The notes: generated by a model from the sequence alone, not told the origin. A stretch of 34,086 nucleotides of DNA from DAOSWM01 sp035380045 (GCA_035380045.1 DAOSWM010000033.1:1-34086); one strand, 5' to 3'; counted from the stretch's first letter, positions 18,753 through 28,645 are shown. Numbers and translations are program-made.

Positions 18753-18810
18753 GTGTAAATTCGTAATGTTTAACAATTACGATTTCTCACTTTCGAAACA
18801 ATATAAGCAA

Positions 18811-21800
18811 ATGAGTAGTTCTGGTAATAAGTTTGGAGCCTTTAAGGGAGTATTCACTCCTTCAATCCTTACAATTCTTGGCGTAATTATGTATTTGCGT
18901 TTGCCCTGGATTGTTGGACAGGCAGGCCTTTGGGCAACTTTAGGAATTGTTTTGGTTGCACACATAATTTCTGTAACAACAGGATTAAGCGTTGCCAGCA
19001 TTGCCACCGACAAAAAGGTAGAAACCGGAGGAACTTACTACATGATTTCCAGAAGCTTAGGGTTACCCATTGGCGGAACCTTGGGGCTTGCCCTTTTCGT
19101 GGGTTTATCGTTCAGCGTAAGCTTGTATATTCTGGGTTTTTCAGAAACTCTTCTCAGCGCATTTGGTTTTGAAGTTACCCTTAACACTATACGACTTGCG
19201 GGAGTTATAACTTTATTGTCAATTACAATTGTAACCTTTATAAGCACGAACCTTGCACTAAAAACCCAGTTTATAATACTGGCCGTTATGATTCTTTCGG
19301 TAGCCTCAATTCTTCTGGGCAAACACAATTTAACCCCAGTTACACCCCTTAGCGGAACCGCAGCGAACTCGCTACCGTGGATTGCCCTTTTTGCAATCTT
19401 TTTCCCTGCTGTTACAGGCTTTGAAGCAGGCGTTGCCATGTCGGGCGATTTGGCAAACCCCAAAAAAGCGATTCCCAGAGGTACCATCACAGCAATTTTA
19501 ACTGGATTGGCCGTATACATTATCCTGGTTTTCTTCTTTGCATACACAGTTGAACGAGATTCCCTTATGAATGATTCTTCTGTGCTACTCAACATCTCGC
19601 TATACTCTCCTCTTGTTGTGGCAGGAATATGGGGTGCAACCCTCTCGTCGGCCTTTGGCAGCATTCTGGGTGCTCCACGAATTCTCCAAGCAACAGCAAT
19701 GGACAGAATTACACCTAAAGTATTTGCCAAGGGAGTTGGTAAAGGGAACGAACCTCGCAATGCGCTAATTCTAACTTTCTTTATCGCGTTAGGAGGAATC
19801 CTAATTGGTGAGCTTAATGTGATTGCACGGGTTGTTTCAATATTTTTCATTATTACCTACGGCTTCCTGAACCTAACTTGTGCAATAGAAAACTGGGCAG
19901 GCTCCGATTTCCGCCCCTCCTTCCGCATTCCGGCGTGGGTTGGTATTATTGGTGCCATGGCCTGCTTTATCGTTATGATTCAGCTCGACCTTGCCGCCAT
20001 GATTGGCGCAACAATTCTGCTGGGCGCTATATTCCTTCTGCTAAAACGTAAAGAGTTGAAACTCCAATCGGGCGATACGTGGGGCGGTTTCTGGTCGTCT
20101 ATCGTAAAGTATGGCCTATTGAAACTTTCGGTGTCCGATACCAAGAACCAGCGTAACTGGCGCCCAAACATCATTCTGTTTAGCGGCGGCGCTAATACTC
20201 GCCCGCATCTGGTTGATATGAGCAGAATTCTGGTCGGAAAGCAGGGTGTTTTCACTAATTTTGAGCTGATTGAAAGTCCCGATGAAAAATTACTTTTTGA
20301 CCGAACTGCTTCAATCCTAACAGAAACTGACCGTAACGGGAAAAAAGTAATTACCCGGAAGTATACCTGTAGCGATGTTTACGATGGAATTAAAATGATT
20401 TCAAGAGTTTACGGGTTTACCGGATTCGAACCCAATACTGTACTTATGGGCTGGGGAAAAAGAACCCAGAATGCTGAAAAATTCTTTTCAACCATCAATA
20501 CGCTTCATCAACTCGATTACAACCTGGTTTTCCAGAACCAGGTTAGTACCCAAAAAAATAGTAAAACTAAAAGAATTGATTTGTGGTGGAACGGTAATAG
20601 CAGGAACATCAACTTTGGAGTTTCGCTGCTAAAATATATCACTACCGATCCAAAATGGAGAACTGCTCAGGTAAGAGTTTTGGTTATTAACTACAACTCC
20701 TCAAAAACCGACAGCATTTACGCATTGATAAACCAGGTTCTCGATAACTCCCGACTAATTGGAGATGTTAAAGTTATCAACAATTCAACCGAAAAACTTT
20801 CAGAAATTGATATCATTAAATCTGAGTCTTCATCTGCTGATTTGGCAATTGTTGAAATGGGAATTGAGCAGCACGAAAACTTGGAATTACTAAACTATAT
20901 AAATCAACTGGTTGACATACCTTGCTCTTCTTTAGTCATTGAGTCAGGAAGTTACTTCGAATCAATCAACGCAAATGTTATTCCATCTGATATTGTAACA
21001 GAAAATATTAGTGTAGAGGAAAATACTACCTCGCTTTCTGAAAAAATCAACTTCCCTCAAAAAGAGCTACTAGCAGAAGAAGCGATAAAAATTGCTAAAA
21101 AACAGGAGGAGCTTCAGCATAACTTCATGGCGAACTCAATTCAATTTACTGAGAATCTACTCAATGATTTTCATGCTGATATTTTAAATCACACATCTAA
21201 ACTATTTGGTTCGCTCGAAAAACTCGTAAAAGAGAGCAAGCCCGACCCAAAATCATCAACAAACAAAATTCTTACAGATTTCTCCTTTCAAACTAAGTTG
21301 AAACTTAAACAACTTGAAGAAATAACGCTTGAAAAATCATACAGAGGCATAAACGATTCGTTGGCCGTGTTTTTAAATGCTGTTGAAGAGCACAACCTAA
21401 ATCTTCCTGAGTATGTAAATATAAACTTCACTAAAGGTGAACACCTGGTAAAAAAGAATGATCGATTCCGTATCCGAATTTTTAAATTAAAATCAAGAAT
21501 TCGGGGACTGTTCCTTGGTTGGCCAATTTCCCAAAGGATTGAAATTTCAAGGGCAGCTGAACTTTTCCTATACTCAAATAGGTTTAATCAAATTGATAAA
21601 TCACTGACAATATTTGGTTTATCAACTTTCAGCTACATAAGTAGCATTAGGCGATGCCTAGTTGATATTACAAAAAAAGTTGAGGTTCACATTAATCAAC
21701 CAGAACAAATAAATATCTACGATTTTATTGCTGAAATAAAACAGTTTTCCTTCCAAATCCTAGCGGAAGCAATTAACGAGCTACATAAAGGGGTTAAACA

Positions 21801-23934
21801 TTCGGTTGATTACTTGAATGCCGATCTGGAAAAGTGTACGCAACGGCTCTGTAATGTGATAGAGAAACCTGAAGAAAGGCACCTTCTATATCCTTTCCAC
21901 AAACTCTCAAAAAAAGGAATCGGGATTGATGATCTGTTAGGCAAACCTAAAGTTTGGCTTAAAAACAACACGCTGTTCACAAACAAAAGTTTGCTCGAGT
22001 TTACAATTATCTCGCTTCGCTTCCGGCTTAAAACAAAAATCAGGAAGCAGGTTGATGAGCTGAACCGTTGGGCCGACAGCAAACTTTCCGACACAATAAA
22101 GGGCGTAAAATCAATCCTGGCTGAACTAAAAACTGCATCAGAAATCCCCGACACCACAGCAATTGTTGACAAGCTGAACGAGCTAAAAAAACCTGCTATG
22201 CAGGAACGTTTCGAAAACTTCTTTAACGATATAAACCTGATTGTTAACGAGCTAAGCGAAAAAATCGAGGTTAACGAGAACAGTTTCTTTACTGAAATCG
22301 ACAGGGGAAACTTTCCTGAAAGCGAGGTAAGGGAAATTGAACTCCGGCGCAAAGCCCAGTTCTACATAGGAACTGAACTTATCAGCAACGTTCGAAGATC
22401 GATGGAAACACTTTCCGAAGCGCTGAAAGAAACCGCCTCAAAACTTGCCGATAAAATGCGTTTGGCAATGTTTAATATTGAAAACATTATCGCTTCGGAA
22501 CAGGAAGATAACAATACAGAATTAAGAGAAAAATTGGTAACCGAACTACTCAACGATATTGCTTCTGAAGAAAGGCAAGTTAAAATACTTTTACTCCAAT
22601 TTGAGACCAGTCTCGATACTTTCCTAAGACAAGCGCTAGATCCACTTAACCAACTTGTTTTCAACAAAGACATAGAAAAAACGAAACCCAAAAGAGCTGA
22701 AAAAATTAAACTATTTAAGGGTGCTGTGCGCTTCTTTGGAAGAATATCGAGGCATATCAACAGCAAGCTGGTTCGCATATTCTACTCACGCAGTGAGGGA
22801 ATTATGCTTGCCCAAAAGATAACCTCGTTTGAGCAGGAGCATAAAATCAGTAACCAGGCAATTCAGGAGATGCTGGTTTCACTATCAGGGAAAAAAGAGG
22901 TTGTTAAAAATATTCCCTTCTACTACGTTAGCCTTTTTGCAGGGAGCACAACTCTAAACAAGGATCTTTGGGTTGCTCGCCCAAGAGAGCAAATGGAAGC
23001 CGAACAAATAGTTAATCGTTTTAAAAATGGGTACTCCGGAGCACTACTAATAACAGGCCAACGCAATTCTGGCAAATCAACACTTTCAAAATACATTGCA
23101 ACAAATTACTTCTCATCCTTCCAACAACACGTTGTTCGTGCTCCTAAAGGTGGAACAATCCAGAAATCAACTTTTTTCAGCGCTCTTCAAAAAGCGCTGA
23201 ATGTTGATATGGAGCCAATCCACTACCTCAACACATCGGCACTGCAAAGAGTAATAATTATAAACGACCTTGAATTATGGTGGGAACGTCACAGTAATGG
23301 AACTGAAGTAATCATAGAAATTATAAACCTTATCGGCTCATTTAGCGGGAAAATATTTTTTATTGTGAACTGCGGTTCGCTGGCCTATAAACTTATAAAT
23401 AGAATCGTTCCCCTTGATGCCAACCTGATGGGGCACATTGAATGCGAACCCTTTGACTCAAAAGAGTTGAAAGATTTGATTATGCGAAGGCATAAAACTG
23501 GCGGTTTACGGTTTGTACTCAACAACAAATCGGAGGAAACAATGTCGGAGTGGAACTTTGCAAATCTATTTAACAGATATTTCAACCTCAGCGGCGGAAA
23601 TCCCGGTTATACTCAGCAATCGTGGATTGCAAACATCAGTAAAATTTCCGATAAAACTATCTACATAAAATTACCGGAACTTCCGAATCTCACTCATTTA
23701 AATAACCTGAGCGACGATTTGTGGCTGGTTATTTTGCTAATGATGCTGCACCGAAGATGCACAATCGACAGACTTTCAAGAATTCTTCGTCAGGATGAGG
23801 AGCAAACCCGAACAATGATTATCGAAATGAAACGTGCAGGACTTGTAGAAGAACGTTTTCCCGAAGTTTTTGCTGTGAACTCTGTGCTTGAACCTCACCT
23901 GACAAGCAAAATGGAGGAGAAAGGTTTTTTCTAG
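18811..23934 (+). CDS. SLC12-like cation-chloride cotransporter/amino acid permease fused to a long helical region, P-loop ATPase and winged helix
   Basis: From the ATG at 18811 the protein has 1707 residues. The frame is open further (TTG 18751, ATG 18766), but 18811 places FGAFKGVFTPSILTILGV at the usual SLC12 N-terminus and lies beyond the terminator at 18718-18752. Residues 1-413 are an APC/SLC12 transporter core with about 12 helices (LGVIMYLRLPWIVGQAG, then ETGGTYYMISRSLG). Residues 414-705 resemble the SLC12 cytosolic C-terminal domain (PNIILFSGGANTRPHLVD). About 740-1390 is charged, helical and coiled-coil-like with no recognised domain. About 1395-1560 is a P-loop NTPase: Walker A GQRNSGKS at 1416-1423, Walker B VIIINDLE with D1486. 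Residues 1634-1707 look like a winged helix (LSRILRQDEEQTRTMIIEMK). Typical bacterial relatives lack the last two parts. Substrate, probably ions or amino acids, and the role of the ATPase are inference. Confidence 0.88.
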   Translation: MSSSGNKFGAFKGVFTPSILTILGVIMYLRLPWIVGQAGLWATLGIVLVAHIISVTTGLSVASIATDKKVETGGTYYMISRSLGLPIGGTLGLALFVGLSFSVSLYILGFSETLLSAFGFEVTLNTIRLAGVITLLSITIVTFISTNLALKTQFIILAVMILSVASILLGKHNLTPVTPLSGTAANSLPWIALFAIFFPAVTGFEAGVAMSGDLANPKKAIPRGTITAILTGLAVYIILVFFFAYTVERDSLMNDSSVLLNISLYSPLVVAGIWGATLSSAFGSILGAPRILQATAMDRITPKVFAKGVGKGNEPRNALILTFFIALGGILIGELNVIARVVSIFFIITYGFLNLTCAIENWAGSDFRPSFRIPAWVGIIGAMACFIVMIQLDLAAMIGATILLGAIFLLLKRKELKLQSGDTWGGFWSSIVKYGLLKLSVSDTKNQRNWRPNIILFSGGANTRPHLVDMSRILVGKQGVFTNFELIESPDEKLLFDRTASILTETDRNGKKVITRKYTCSDVYDGIKMISRVYGFTGFEPNTVLMGWGKRTQNAEKFFSTINTLHQLDYNLVFQNQVSTQKNSKTKRIDLWWNGNSRNINFGVSLLKYITTDPKWRTAQVRVLVINYNSSKTDSIYALINQVLDNSRLIGDVKVINNSTEKLSEIDIIKSESSSADLAIVEMGIEQHENLELLNYINQLVDIPCSSLVIESGSYFESINANVIPSDIVTENISVEENTTSLSEKINFPQKELLAEEAIKIAKKQEELQHNFMANSIQFTENLLNDFHADILNHTSKLFGSLEKLVKESKPDPKSSTNKILTDFSFQTKLKLKQLEEITLEKSYRGINDSLAVFLNAVEEHNLNLPEYVNINFTKGEHLVKKNDRFRIRIFKLKSRIRGLFLGWPISQRIEISRAAELFLYSNRFNQIDKSLTIFGLSTFSYISSIRRCLVDITKKVEVHINQPEQINIYDFIAEIKQFSFQILAEAINELHKGVKHSVDYLNADLEKCTQRLCNVIEKPEERHLLYPFHKLSKKGIGIDDLLGKPKVWLKNNTLFTNKSLLEFTIISLRFRLKTKIRKQVDELNRWADSKLSDTIKGVKSILAELKTASEIPDTTAIVDKLNELKKPAMQERFENFFNDINLIVNELSEKIEVNENSFFTEIDRGNFPESEVREIELRRKAQFYIGTELISNVRRSMETLSEALKETASKLADKMRLAMFNIENIIASEQEDNNTELREKLVTELLNDIASEERQVKILLLQFETSLDTFLRQALDPLNQLVFNKDIEKTKPKRAEKIKLFKGAVRFFGRISRHINSKLVRIFYSRSEGIMLAQKITSFEQEHKISNQAIQEMLVSLSGKKEVVKNIPFYYVSLFAGSTTLNKDLWVARPREQMEAEQIVNRFKNGYSGALLITGQRNSGKSTLSKYIATNYFSSFQQHVVRAPKGGTIQKSTFFSALQKALNVDMEPIHYLNTSALQRVIIINDLELWWERHSNGTEVIIEIINLIGSFSGKIFFIVNCGSLAYKLINRIVPLDANLMGHIECEPFDSKELKDLIMRRHKTGGLRFVLNNKSEETMSEWNFANLFNRYFNLSGGNPGYTQQSWIANISKISDKTIYIKLPELPNLTHLNNLSDDLWLVILLMMLHRRCTIDRLSRILRQDEEQTRTMIIEMKRAGLVEERFPEVFAVNSVLEPHLTSKMEEKGFF

Positions 23935-23976
23935 AATAATTTTTATTGAATTGATAGAAATAAAAAACACAAGAAT

Positions 23977-24669
23977 ATGACACTCAAATATCTCATAATA
24001 GCCCTTGCAATTTTTGTTGCACTCCGGTTCCTCTCCCGAATTGTCAATTCGGTTCAGGCCAACAAGGTTGTACACCGTATTCTACTTCGAAGTTTCCCTA
24101 TAGCAGAGTTTACAATTTGGATTGGTTTTGCAATTTGGGTTCTCAACGAAATTTTTAGCGAACACCTGTATTACAACCAGATACTTATCGTTGTACTTGG
24201 GTTATTAATCCTTATTGCCGGCTGGTACTTTATACGCGATTTTATTGCCGGAATAATTCTTAAAACCGAAATCCCGTTCGAAAAAAATCAGCTAATCCGA
24301 ACTCCAAAAGCCGAAGGAATTTTAAAGAAGTTAGGATACCGCTCAATTGAGCTGGAAAGCCAGAATGGCGAAAGAATTAAAATCCCTTACAGTCAGCTCG
24401 CATCAAACTCAATCCACCTGCAAAATATCGACGAAGGTATGCAGGGACACGAAACTACCATTCAGGTTTCGTCATCCGCACCAATTCAGGAGGTGAAAGA
24501 TAAAATTACTAAGGAGATTATGCTGCTCCCCTGGTCATCGATTGTTCACATGCCAACAATAAAAGTTGTTGAGCAAACCCAAACGCACAACACATACTCA
24601 GTTCATTTTCACACGCTTTCCGAGAGACATGCAGCATTTATTAGTCAACATCTGAAAAACTTTTTTTAA
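23977..24669 (+). CDS. Small MscS-family mechanosensitive channel-like protein
   Basis: A 230-residue protein with three or four hydrophobic segments (about 3-20, 36-56 and 61-92). The third runs into RDFIAGIILKTEIPFEKNQL, which has the pattern of the MscS pore-helix exit and beta domain. GILKKLGYRSIELESQNGER then IKIPYSQLASNSI follow the family pattern of a G.V..IG.R...L.T.DG..V.IPN..L run, here with Y replacing the Asn of IPN. The C-terminal 80 residues fit the MscS alpha/beta cage. It is shorter than E. coli MscS (286 residues). Such channels open under membrane tension to release solutes. It lies 42 nt behind the SLC12-ATPase gene in the same direction and is probably cotranscribed, which suggests joint control of ions or turgor. 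Family call is good; gating is untested. Confidence 0.82.
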   Translation: MTLKYLIIALAIFVALRFLSRIVNSVQANKVVHRILLRSFPIAEFTIWIGFAIWVLNEIFSEHLYYNQILIVVLGLLILIAGWYFIRDFIAGIILKTEIPFEKNQLIRTPKAEGILKKLGYRSIELESQNGERIKIPYSQLASNSIHLQNIDEGMQGHETTIQVSSSAPIQEVKDKITKEIMLLPWSSIVHMPTIKVVEQTQTHNTYSVHFHTLSERHAAFISQHLKNFF

Positions 24670-24784
24670 TTTACTTAATACATAATCTTACATATGGCAT
24701 GGCATAGTTTATAAAGTATAACAATTACATCCAACTAGTTTAAAATTAGGAATATTAAACCTTATTCAATATCTTTTTCAAAGT

Positions 24785-26254
24785 ATGAAAAAAATTAAAA
24801 ATTATTTTTTATTATCATTAATCATTTTTATTTCCTGTAATAAAGATCCAGACACTGAGTATATATTATTCTTTCAAGATGATTTTTGGGAAGAATCAGA
24901 ATGGGTATTATACTCCACTACAAACACAAATCCTTATTCAATTTCATATTCTAATGCTACAATAACAGAAAGTTTTTTGCATACTGAAGCTTATCAGGAA
25001 GGAGACCCTATGAATGCATCAGCAACAAGATTTTTTGAAAAAGATAACTCAAAAAACATTCATGAATTACGATGTGTATTTAAAGGGATAAATGCCCAAT
25101 CATCGGGAATGGGTTCAAACAAATTTACATTAGTTATTAATAATCTTAAAATTAAAGTAAATTATTTCCCGTGGGATCTTGAAGGTGATTTAGAGATGGT
25201 ATATAAAAAATCAAATATTAATTTTTTTCTAAATGGTGAACTCATTTATATCTCAGCTGATATTGAAACAGAGATCCCTTCCTACTTCTATGAGAACAAT
25301 TTTATTGAAATAAAAAGTGTTGCTGCATGTATGGATAACTACTGTCATGCGAGTTTTTATCTAGATTTTATTAAAATAAGTGTTGCTTACAGTAGTAGTG
25401 ATAATAATTTCAGCTATACACCAACCTGTGATATAATATATCCACAGCAAGACTCAGAATATGAGATTGGTGATATAATTGTCGTATCTGTAATATCCGA
25501 GATTGAATATGGGAACATCGCTTCTACTGACTTATTTGTTGATAATAAAAGCATTAACGCTTTAAACAATAGAATTAACTATTTTTTTGAATCTACTTCT
25601 TTGAACCCCGGAAATCATTTTCTAAAAGTTAAATGTAAAGATGAATTTGGGGCTGAGGCAGCTGATAGTTTGTGGTTTTCTTTGAAATTAAAAACAGATG
25701 AAATACAAAAAGATTCAATAATTGATATCCGAGATGGGAAAGTATATAAAACAGTTCAATTAGGTAACCAAGTTTGGATGGCCGAAAATTTGAATTACGA
25801 AACAGAATACGGAAGTTGGCTATATAACAACGACTCATTAGCTGAAATTTGGGGTCGATTATATAAATGGGAAGTTGCAGTTAATGCGTGTCCAAATGGA
25901 TGGCATCTTCCAAGCGATGATGAATGGAAAACACTGGAAATGCATCTTGGTATGTCAGAAGAGGATGCAAATGATACAGGAATGGATAGAGGAACCAATG
26001 AAGGAGATATTTTAAAATCTAAACATGGATGGATAGAAAATGGAAATGGAATTGACGAAGTTGGCTTTGCCGCATTACCATCGGGATACTACTTATCTGG
26101 AGATTTTTATTGTTTAGGAGAAAGTGTTTACTTTTGGGCTAACAACATCATTGGAACGAGAGGAATACATTATAATTATCAAATGATTTTTAGATCTGTA
26201 ACAGGCCCTGTCGACCCAAATTTAGCCTTTAGTGTCCGTTGTGTTAAGGATTAA
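24785..26254 (+). CDS. Lipoprotein with C-terminal FISUMP (Fib_succ_major) domain
   Basis: A 489-residue lipoprotein. The N-terminus MKKIKNYFLLSLIIFISCNK is a lipoprotein signal with lipid-accepting C18. Residues about 25-200 are unrecognised and beta-rich. About 205-300 resembles an Ig-like surface domain (PTCDIIYPQQDSEYEIGD). Residues about 310-489 are the Fibrobacter succinogenes major paralogous domain: VQLGNQVWMAENLNYET, then ACPNGWHLPSDDEWKTLE, then GFAALPSGYY, and the ending FSVRCVKD. FISUMP domains are found in many surface lipoproteins of Bacteroidota and Fibrobacteres and have a C-type-lectin-like pattern, but no established function. The gene is visibly more A+T-rich than its neighbours E2 and valS, which is compatible with a variable accessory surface gene. 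It stands alone, 115 nt after the MscS-like gene. Confidence 0.88.
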   Translation: MKKIKNYFLLSLIIFISCNKDPDTEYILFFQDDFWEESEWVLYSTTNTNPYSISYSNATITESFLHTEAYQEGDPMNASATRFFEKDNSKNIHELRCVFKGINAQSSGMGSNKFTLVINNLKIKVNYFPWDLEGDLEMVYKKSNINFFLNGELIYISADIETEIPSYFYENNFIEIKSVAACMDNYCHASFYLDFIKISVAYSSSDNNFSYTPTCDIIYPQQDSEYEIGDIIVVSVISEIEYGNIASTDLFVDNKSINALNNRINYFFESTSLNPGNHFLKVKCKDEFGAEAADSLWFSLKLKTDEIQKDSIIDIRDGKVYKTVQLGNQVWMAENLNYETEYGSWLYNNDSLAEIWGRLYKWEVAVNACPNGWHLPSDDEWKTLEMHLGMSEEDANDTGMDRGTNEGDILKSKHGWIENGNGIDEVGFAALPSGYYLSGDFYCLGESVYFWANNIIGTRGIHYNYQMIFRSVTGPVDPNLAFSVRCVKD

Positions 26255-26338
26255 CATTATATATAACTTCAACCATTTTTTTCTACGTGTTTAACCTTTA
26301 CCTCGTTTTTGTGTTATACCATGTAAAAGAAAAATATA

Positions 26339-27607
26339 ATGAGCAAAATTGAAATAGTTCTACCCGCCATGGGCGAAGGCATAGTTGATGCCACCATAAC
26401 CCGTTGGCTGGTAAACGTTGGCGATACGGTAACCGAGGATCAATCGCTGGTTGAAGTGGCAACCGACAAGGTTGACTCCGAAATTCCTGCTCCCGCATCA
26501 GGAAAGGTTAAGGAGTTGATATTCAACGAGGGCGATGTTCCACAAATCGGACAAACCATTGCCATACTTGAGGTAGAAGGGAAAACTAGCGCAAGAGTAG
26601 AAAATGAACCAGAAACCCCGAAAATTATAACCGAACCCAAGCCAGAACCTTCAACCAAAGAACCAAAGCAAATTGCTAGTGGTAGTATTTCTATTCCCAA
26701 TTCCGAAAAGCTGCCTACTCTAAGTCCGCTGGTACGTACCATTGTCAAGAAGGAAGGAATCTCCGTTTCAGAGCTCAATAGTATTACAGGAACCGGTTTA
26801 AACGGCAGAATAACCCGCGATGATATTCTTAGCTATGTTGATAAAAGAAGTAGAATTGCAGAAAAACCAAAAGCAAAAGCCGCCTCTGAAACCTCTGCCC
26901 CCACTGGGGCAATGGTTGAGGTTATTCATATGGATCGTATGCGCAAGCTTATTGCCGACCACATGGTAAACTCGAAGCAAACATCCGCTCACGTTACCTC
27001 TTTCATTGAAGCCGATGTTACAAATCTCGTAAACTGGCGCAACCGTGAAAAGGAGGCATTTCAGAAACGTGAGGGACAGAAGCTAACGCTAACTCCACTT
27101 TTCGTTGAAGCTGCAGTTAAAGCCCTAAAACAATTCCCTGTGATAAACAGCTCGGTTGATGGCGATAAAATACTCGTTAAAAGGAATATAAATATTGGGT
27201 TAGCCGCTGCACTACCAAACGGAAACCTAATCGTTCCGGTTATTAAGGATGCCGACAAGCTGAACCTGGTTGGCCTTTCGGCCAAGGTGAACGACTTAGC
27301 ACACCGAGCCCGGGAAAACAAACTTCAACCCGATGAAATTCAGGGTGGAACTTTTACCATAACCAACCTTGGAATGTTCGAAACCCTTACGGGCACTCCA
27401 ATCATCAATCAGCCACAGGTTGCCATTCTGGCAATTGGCGCAATAGCAAAGCGGGTTGTGGTAATTGAATCGGAAAATGGCGACACCATTGGAATTCGTC
27501 AAATGGCTATGCTTTCGCTCTCATATGACCATCGGGTTATTGACGGTGCGCTGGGTGGTTTGTTCCTGAAAGCGGTACGTGATAACCTGCAAAACTTTTC
27601 GGTTTAG
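26339..27607 (+). CDS. Dihydrolipoamide acyltransferase, E2 of a 2-oxoacid dehydrogenase complex
   Basis: A 422-residue E2 subunit, which moves the acyl group from lipoamide to CoA. Residues 1-80 are a lipoyl domain (IEIVLPAMGEGIVDATITRW) with the lipoylated lysine K44 in ATDKVDSE. A Pro/Glu/Lys-rich linker follows. About 125-165 is the peripheral-subunit-binding domain (LSPLVRTIVKKEGISVSEL, then GTGLNGRITRDDIL). About 195-422 is the catalytic domain with H398 and D402 in SYDHRVIDGALGG. A single lipoyl domain is usual in this group. Whether it serves the pyruvate, 2-oxoglutarate or branched-chain complex cannot be told, because no E1 or E3 gene lies in the window. Its stop codon overlaps the stop of the convergent DUF4837 gene by 4 nt. 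Confidence 0.95.
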   Translation: MSKIEIVLPAMGEGIVDATITRWLVNVGDTVTEDQSLVEVATDKVDSEIPAPASGKVKELIFNEGDVPQIGQTIAILEVEGKTSARVENEPETPKIITEPKPEPSTKEPKQIASGSISIPNSEKLPTLSPLVRTIVKKEGISVSELNSITGTGLNGRITRDDILSYVDKRSRIAEKPKAKAASETSAPTGAMVEVIHMDRMRKLIADHMVNSKQTSAHVTSFIEADVTNLVNWRNREKEAFQKREGQKLTLTPLFVEAAVKALKQFPVINSSVDGDKILVKRNINIGLAAALPNGNLIVPVIKDADKLNLVGLSAKVNDLAHRARENKLQPDEIQGGTFTITNLGMFETLTGTPIINQPQVAILAIGAIAKRVVVIESENGDTIGIRQMAMLSLSYDHRVIDGALGGLFLKAVRDNLQNFSV

Positions 27608-28623
27608 TTGGCCTTCTCTTCCTTTTCATCCAAAAGGTTAAATGTAAGAAGTAGCGCCTCAACCTGCCGCACATAGTTACGCTTATTGAATCTTGGTGCG
27701 TAAACGAAACCTTCAACCGTAATTACCCGGTTGTTCTCCTCGTCTATGGTAGTAAGGCTAATGAATGGTCCTCCCATTGCATGGTTGTATACATCCCAAA
27801 ATCCACGAAGTTGTCCGAAATACCTGTCCTTAAACATCATCGGCTTCAATACGGGAGGCACTAGGGTTTGGGTAACCATGTGAGAACCATCTGTTGGACC
27901 AGGAATATACTTGGCAACAAAATCATTGCGCTTTTCTACCAAATAATCAACGGAGAAAGTATTCTTATCGGTGTATGGGTATTGGTAAACCAAAATTCCT
28001 TGGCTAATATCGGGCGTTTCGTGCGAAATCCAAACAAAATCGGTTGTATCAAGGTTCAACTGATAGCCCTTGGGTAAAAGCAACTCAATCCCAAATTTTT
28101 TCTCAAGCAGAAGCCTCATACCTTCGGCTTCGTATTTTTCTGCATTCTGAACAATCCTGTCGCGCTCTGCCTGTTCAAGCAGCTGAACAAAACGATCCTG
28201 CTCTTTACGTAACATTTCCTCAATTGCCGGATAGGTTGGCCCAACCACATTCAAAACCAACTGTGGTGTAGCCCACACATCACGCTGGGTAACTATTTGA
28301 GCTTTATCGAACTCATCACCCACTTTGGTAATTACAATGTTTCGATGGTTCTTAAAAATGTCACTAAACCCCGAGGGAGGTATCATCACCATATCAAAAA
28401 TTGGCTCCGCCTGGGGAATCATTGGGTACTCCTGCTTCATAATCTCTTTCACGGTTTTCCCAATGGACTCCTCCCAAACGGCCTTGTTAAGAACAACGAT
28501 AACCTCACCAGCCGAGCCGGTAATATTTGGCAACATGGAACGTTTTACCCTACTGTCCTCTCGGCAAGAGAACGCAGCAAACAGCAAAACAGTTATAAAA
28601 ATTGGGTAAAGAAGCTTTTTCAT
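27604..28623 (-). CDS. DUF4837-family lipoprotein
   Basis: From the ATG at 28623 the protein has 339 residues; the frame can be extended three codons to a TTG, which is less likely. MKKLLYPIFITVLLFAAFSC is a lipoprotein signal with lipidated C20. The mature part starts with PNITGSAGEVIVVLNKAVWE and contains IVTQRDVWATPQLVLNVVGP and AMGGPFISLTTIDEENNRVI, the pattern I recognise as the Bacteroidota-specific DUF4837 family. The family has no known function; its place next to envelope genes suggests an envelope role, which is inference. It is 78 nt downstream of the lytic transglycosylase stop and could be the last gene of the tatA unit or have its own promoter (candidate at 28646-28675). Confidence 0.85.
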   Translation of the reverse strand: MKKLLYPIFITVLLFAAFSCREDSRVKRSMLPNITGSAGEVIVVLNKAVWEESIGKTVKEIMKQEYPMIPQAEPIFDMVMIPPSGFSDIFKNHRNIVITKVGDEFDKAQIVTQRDVWATPQLVLNVVGPTYPAIEEMLRKEQDRFVQLLEQAERDRIVQNAEKYEAEGMRLLLEKKFGIELLLPKGYQLNLDTTDFVWISHETPDISQGILVYQYPYTDKNTFSVDYLVEKRNDFVAKYIPGPTDGSHMVTQTLVPPVLKPMMFKDRYFGQLRGFWDVYNHAMGGPFISLTTIDEENNRVITVEGFVYAPRFNKRNYVRQVEALLLTFNLLDEKEEKAN

Positions 28624-28645
28624 AGTATTCAATTTTCAAAATATA

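Noticed and set aside
18751..18810. N-terminal extension of the SLC12-ATPase protein from a TTG or ATG
   Set aside because: The TTG overlaps the T run of a terminator, and the extra residues do not resemble SLC12 N-termini. The ATG at 18766 remains possible.
19038..19850. Minus-strand open frame of 270 codons inside the SLC12-like gene
   Set aside because: Its composition is that of an antisense shadow of transmembrane coding sequence, with no domain match, while the plus strand carries the SLC12 motifs.
21810..22778. Serine-rich minus-strand open frames of 138 and 180 codons
   Set aside because: They are shadows of the Glu/Lys-rich helical region on the plus strand.
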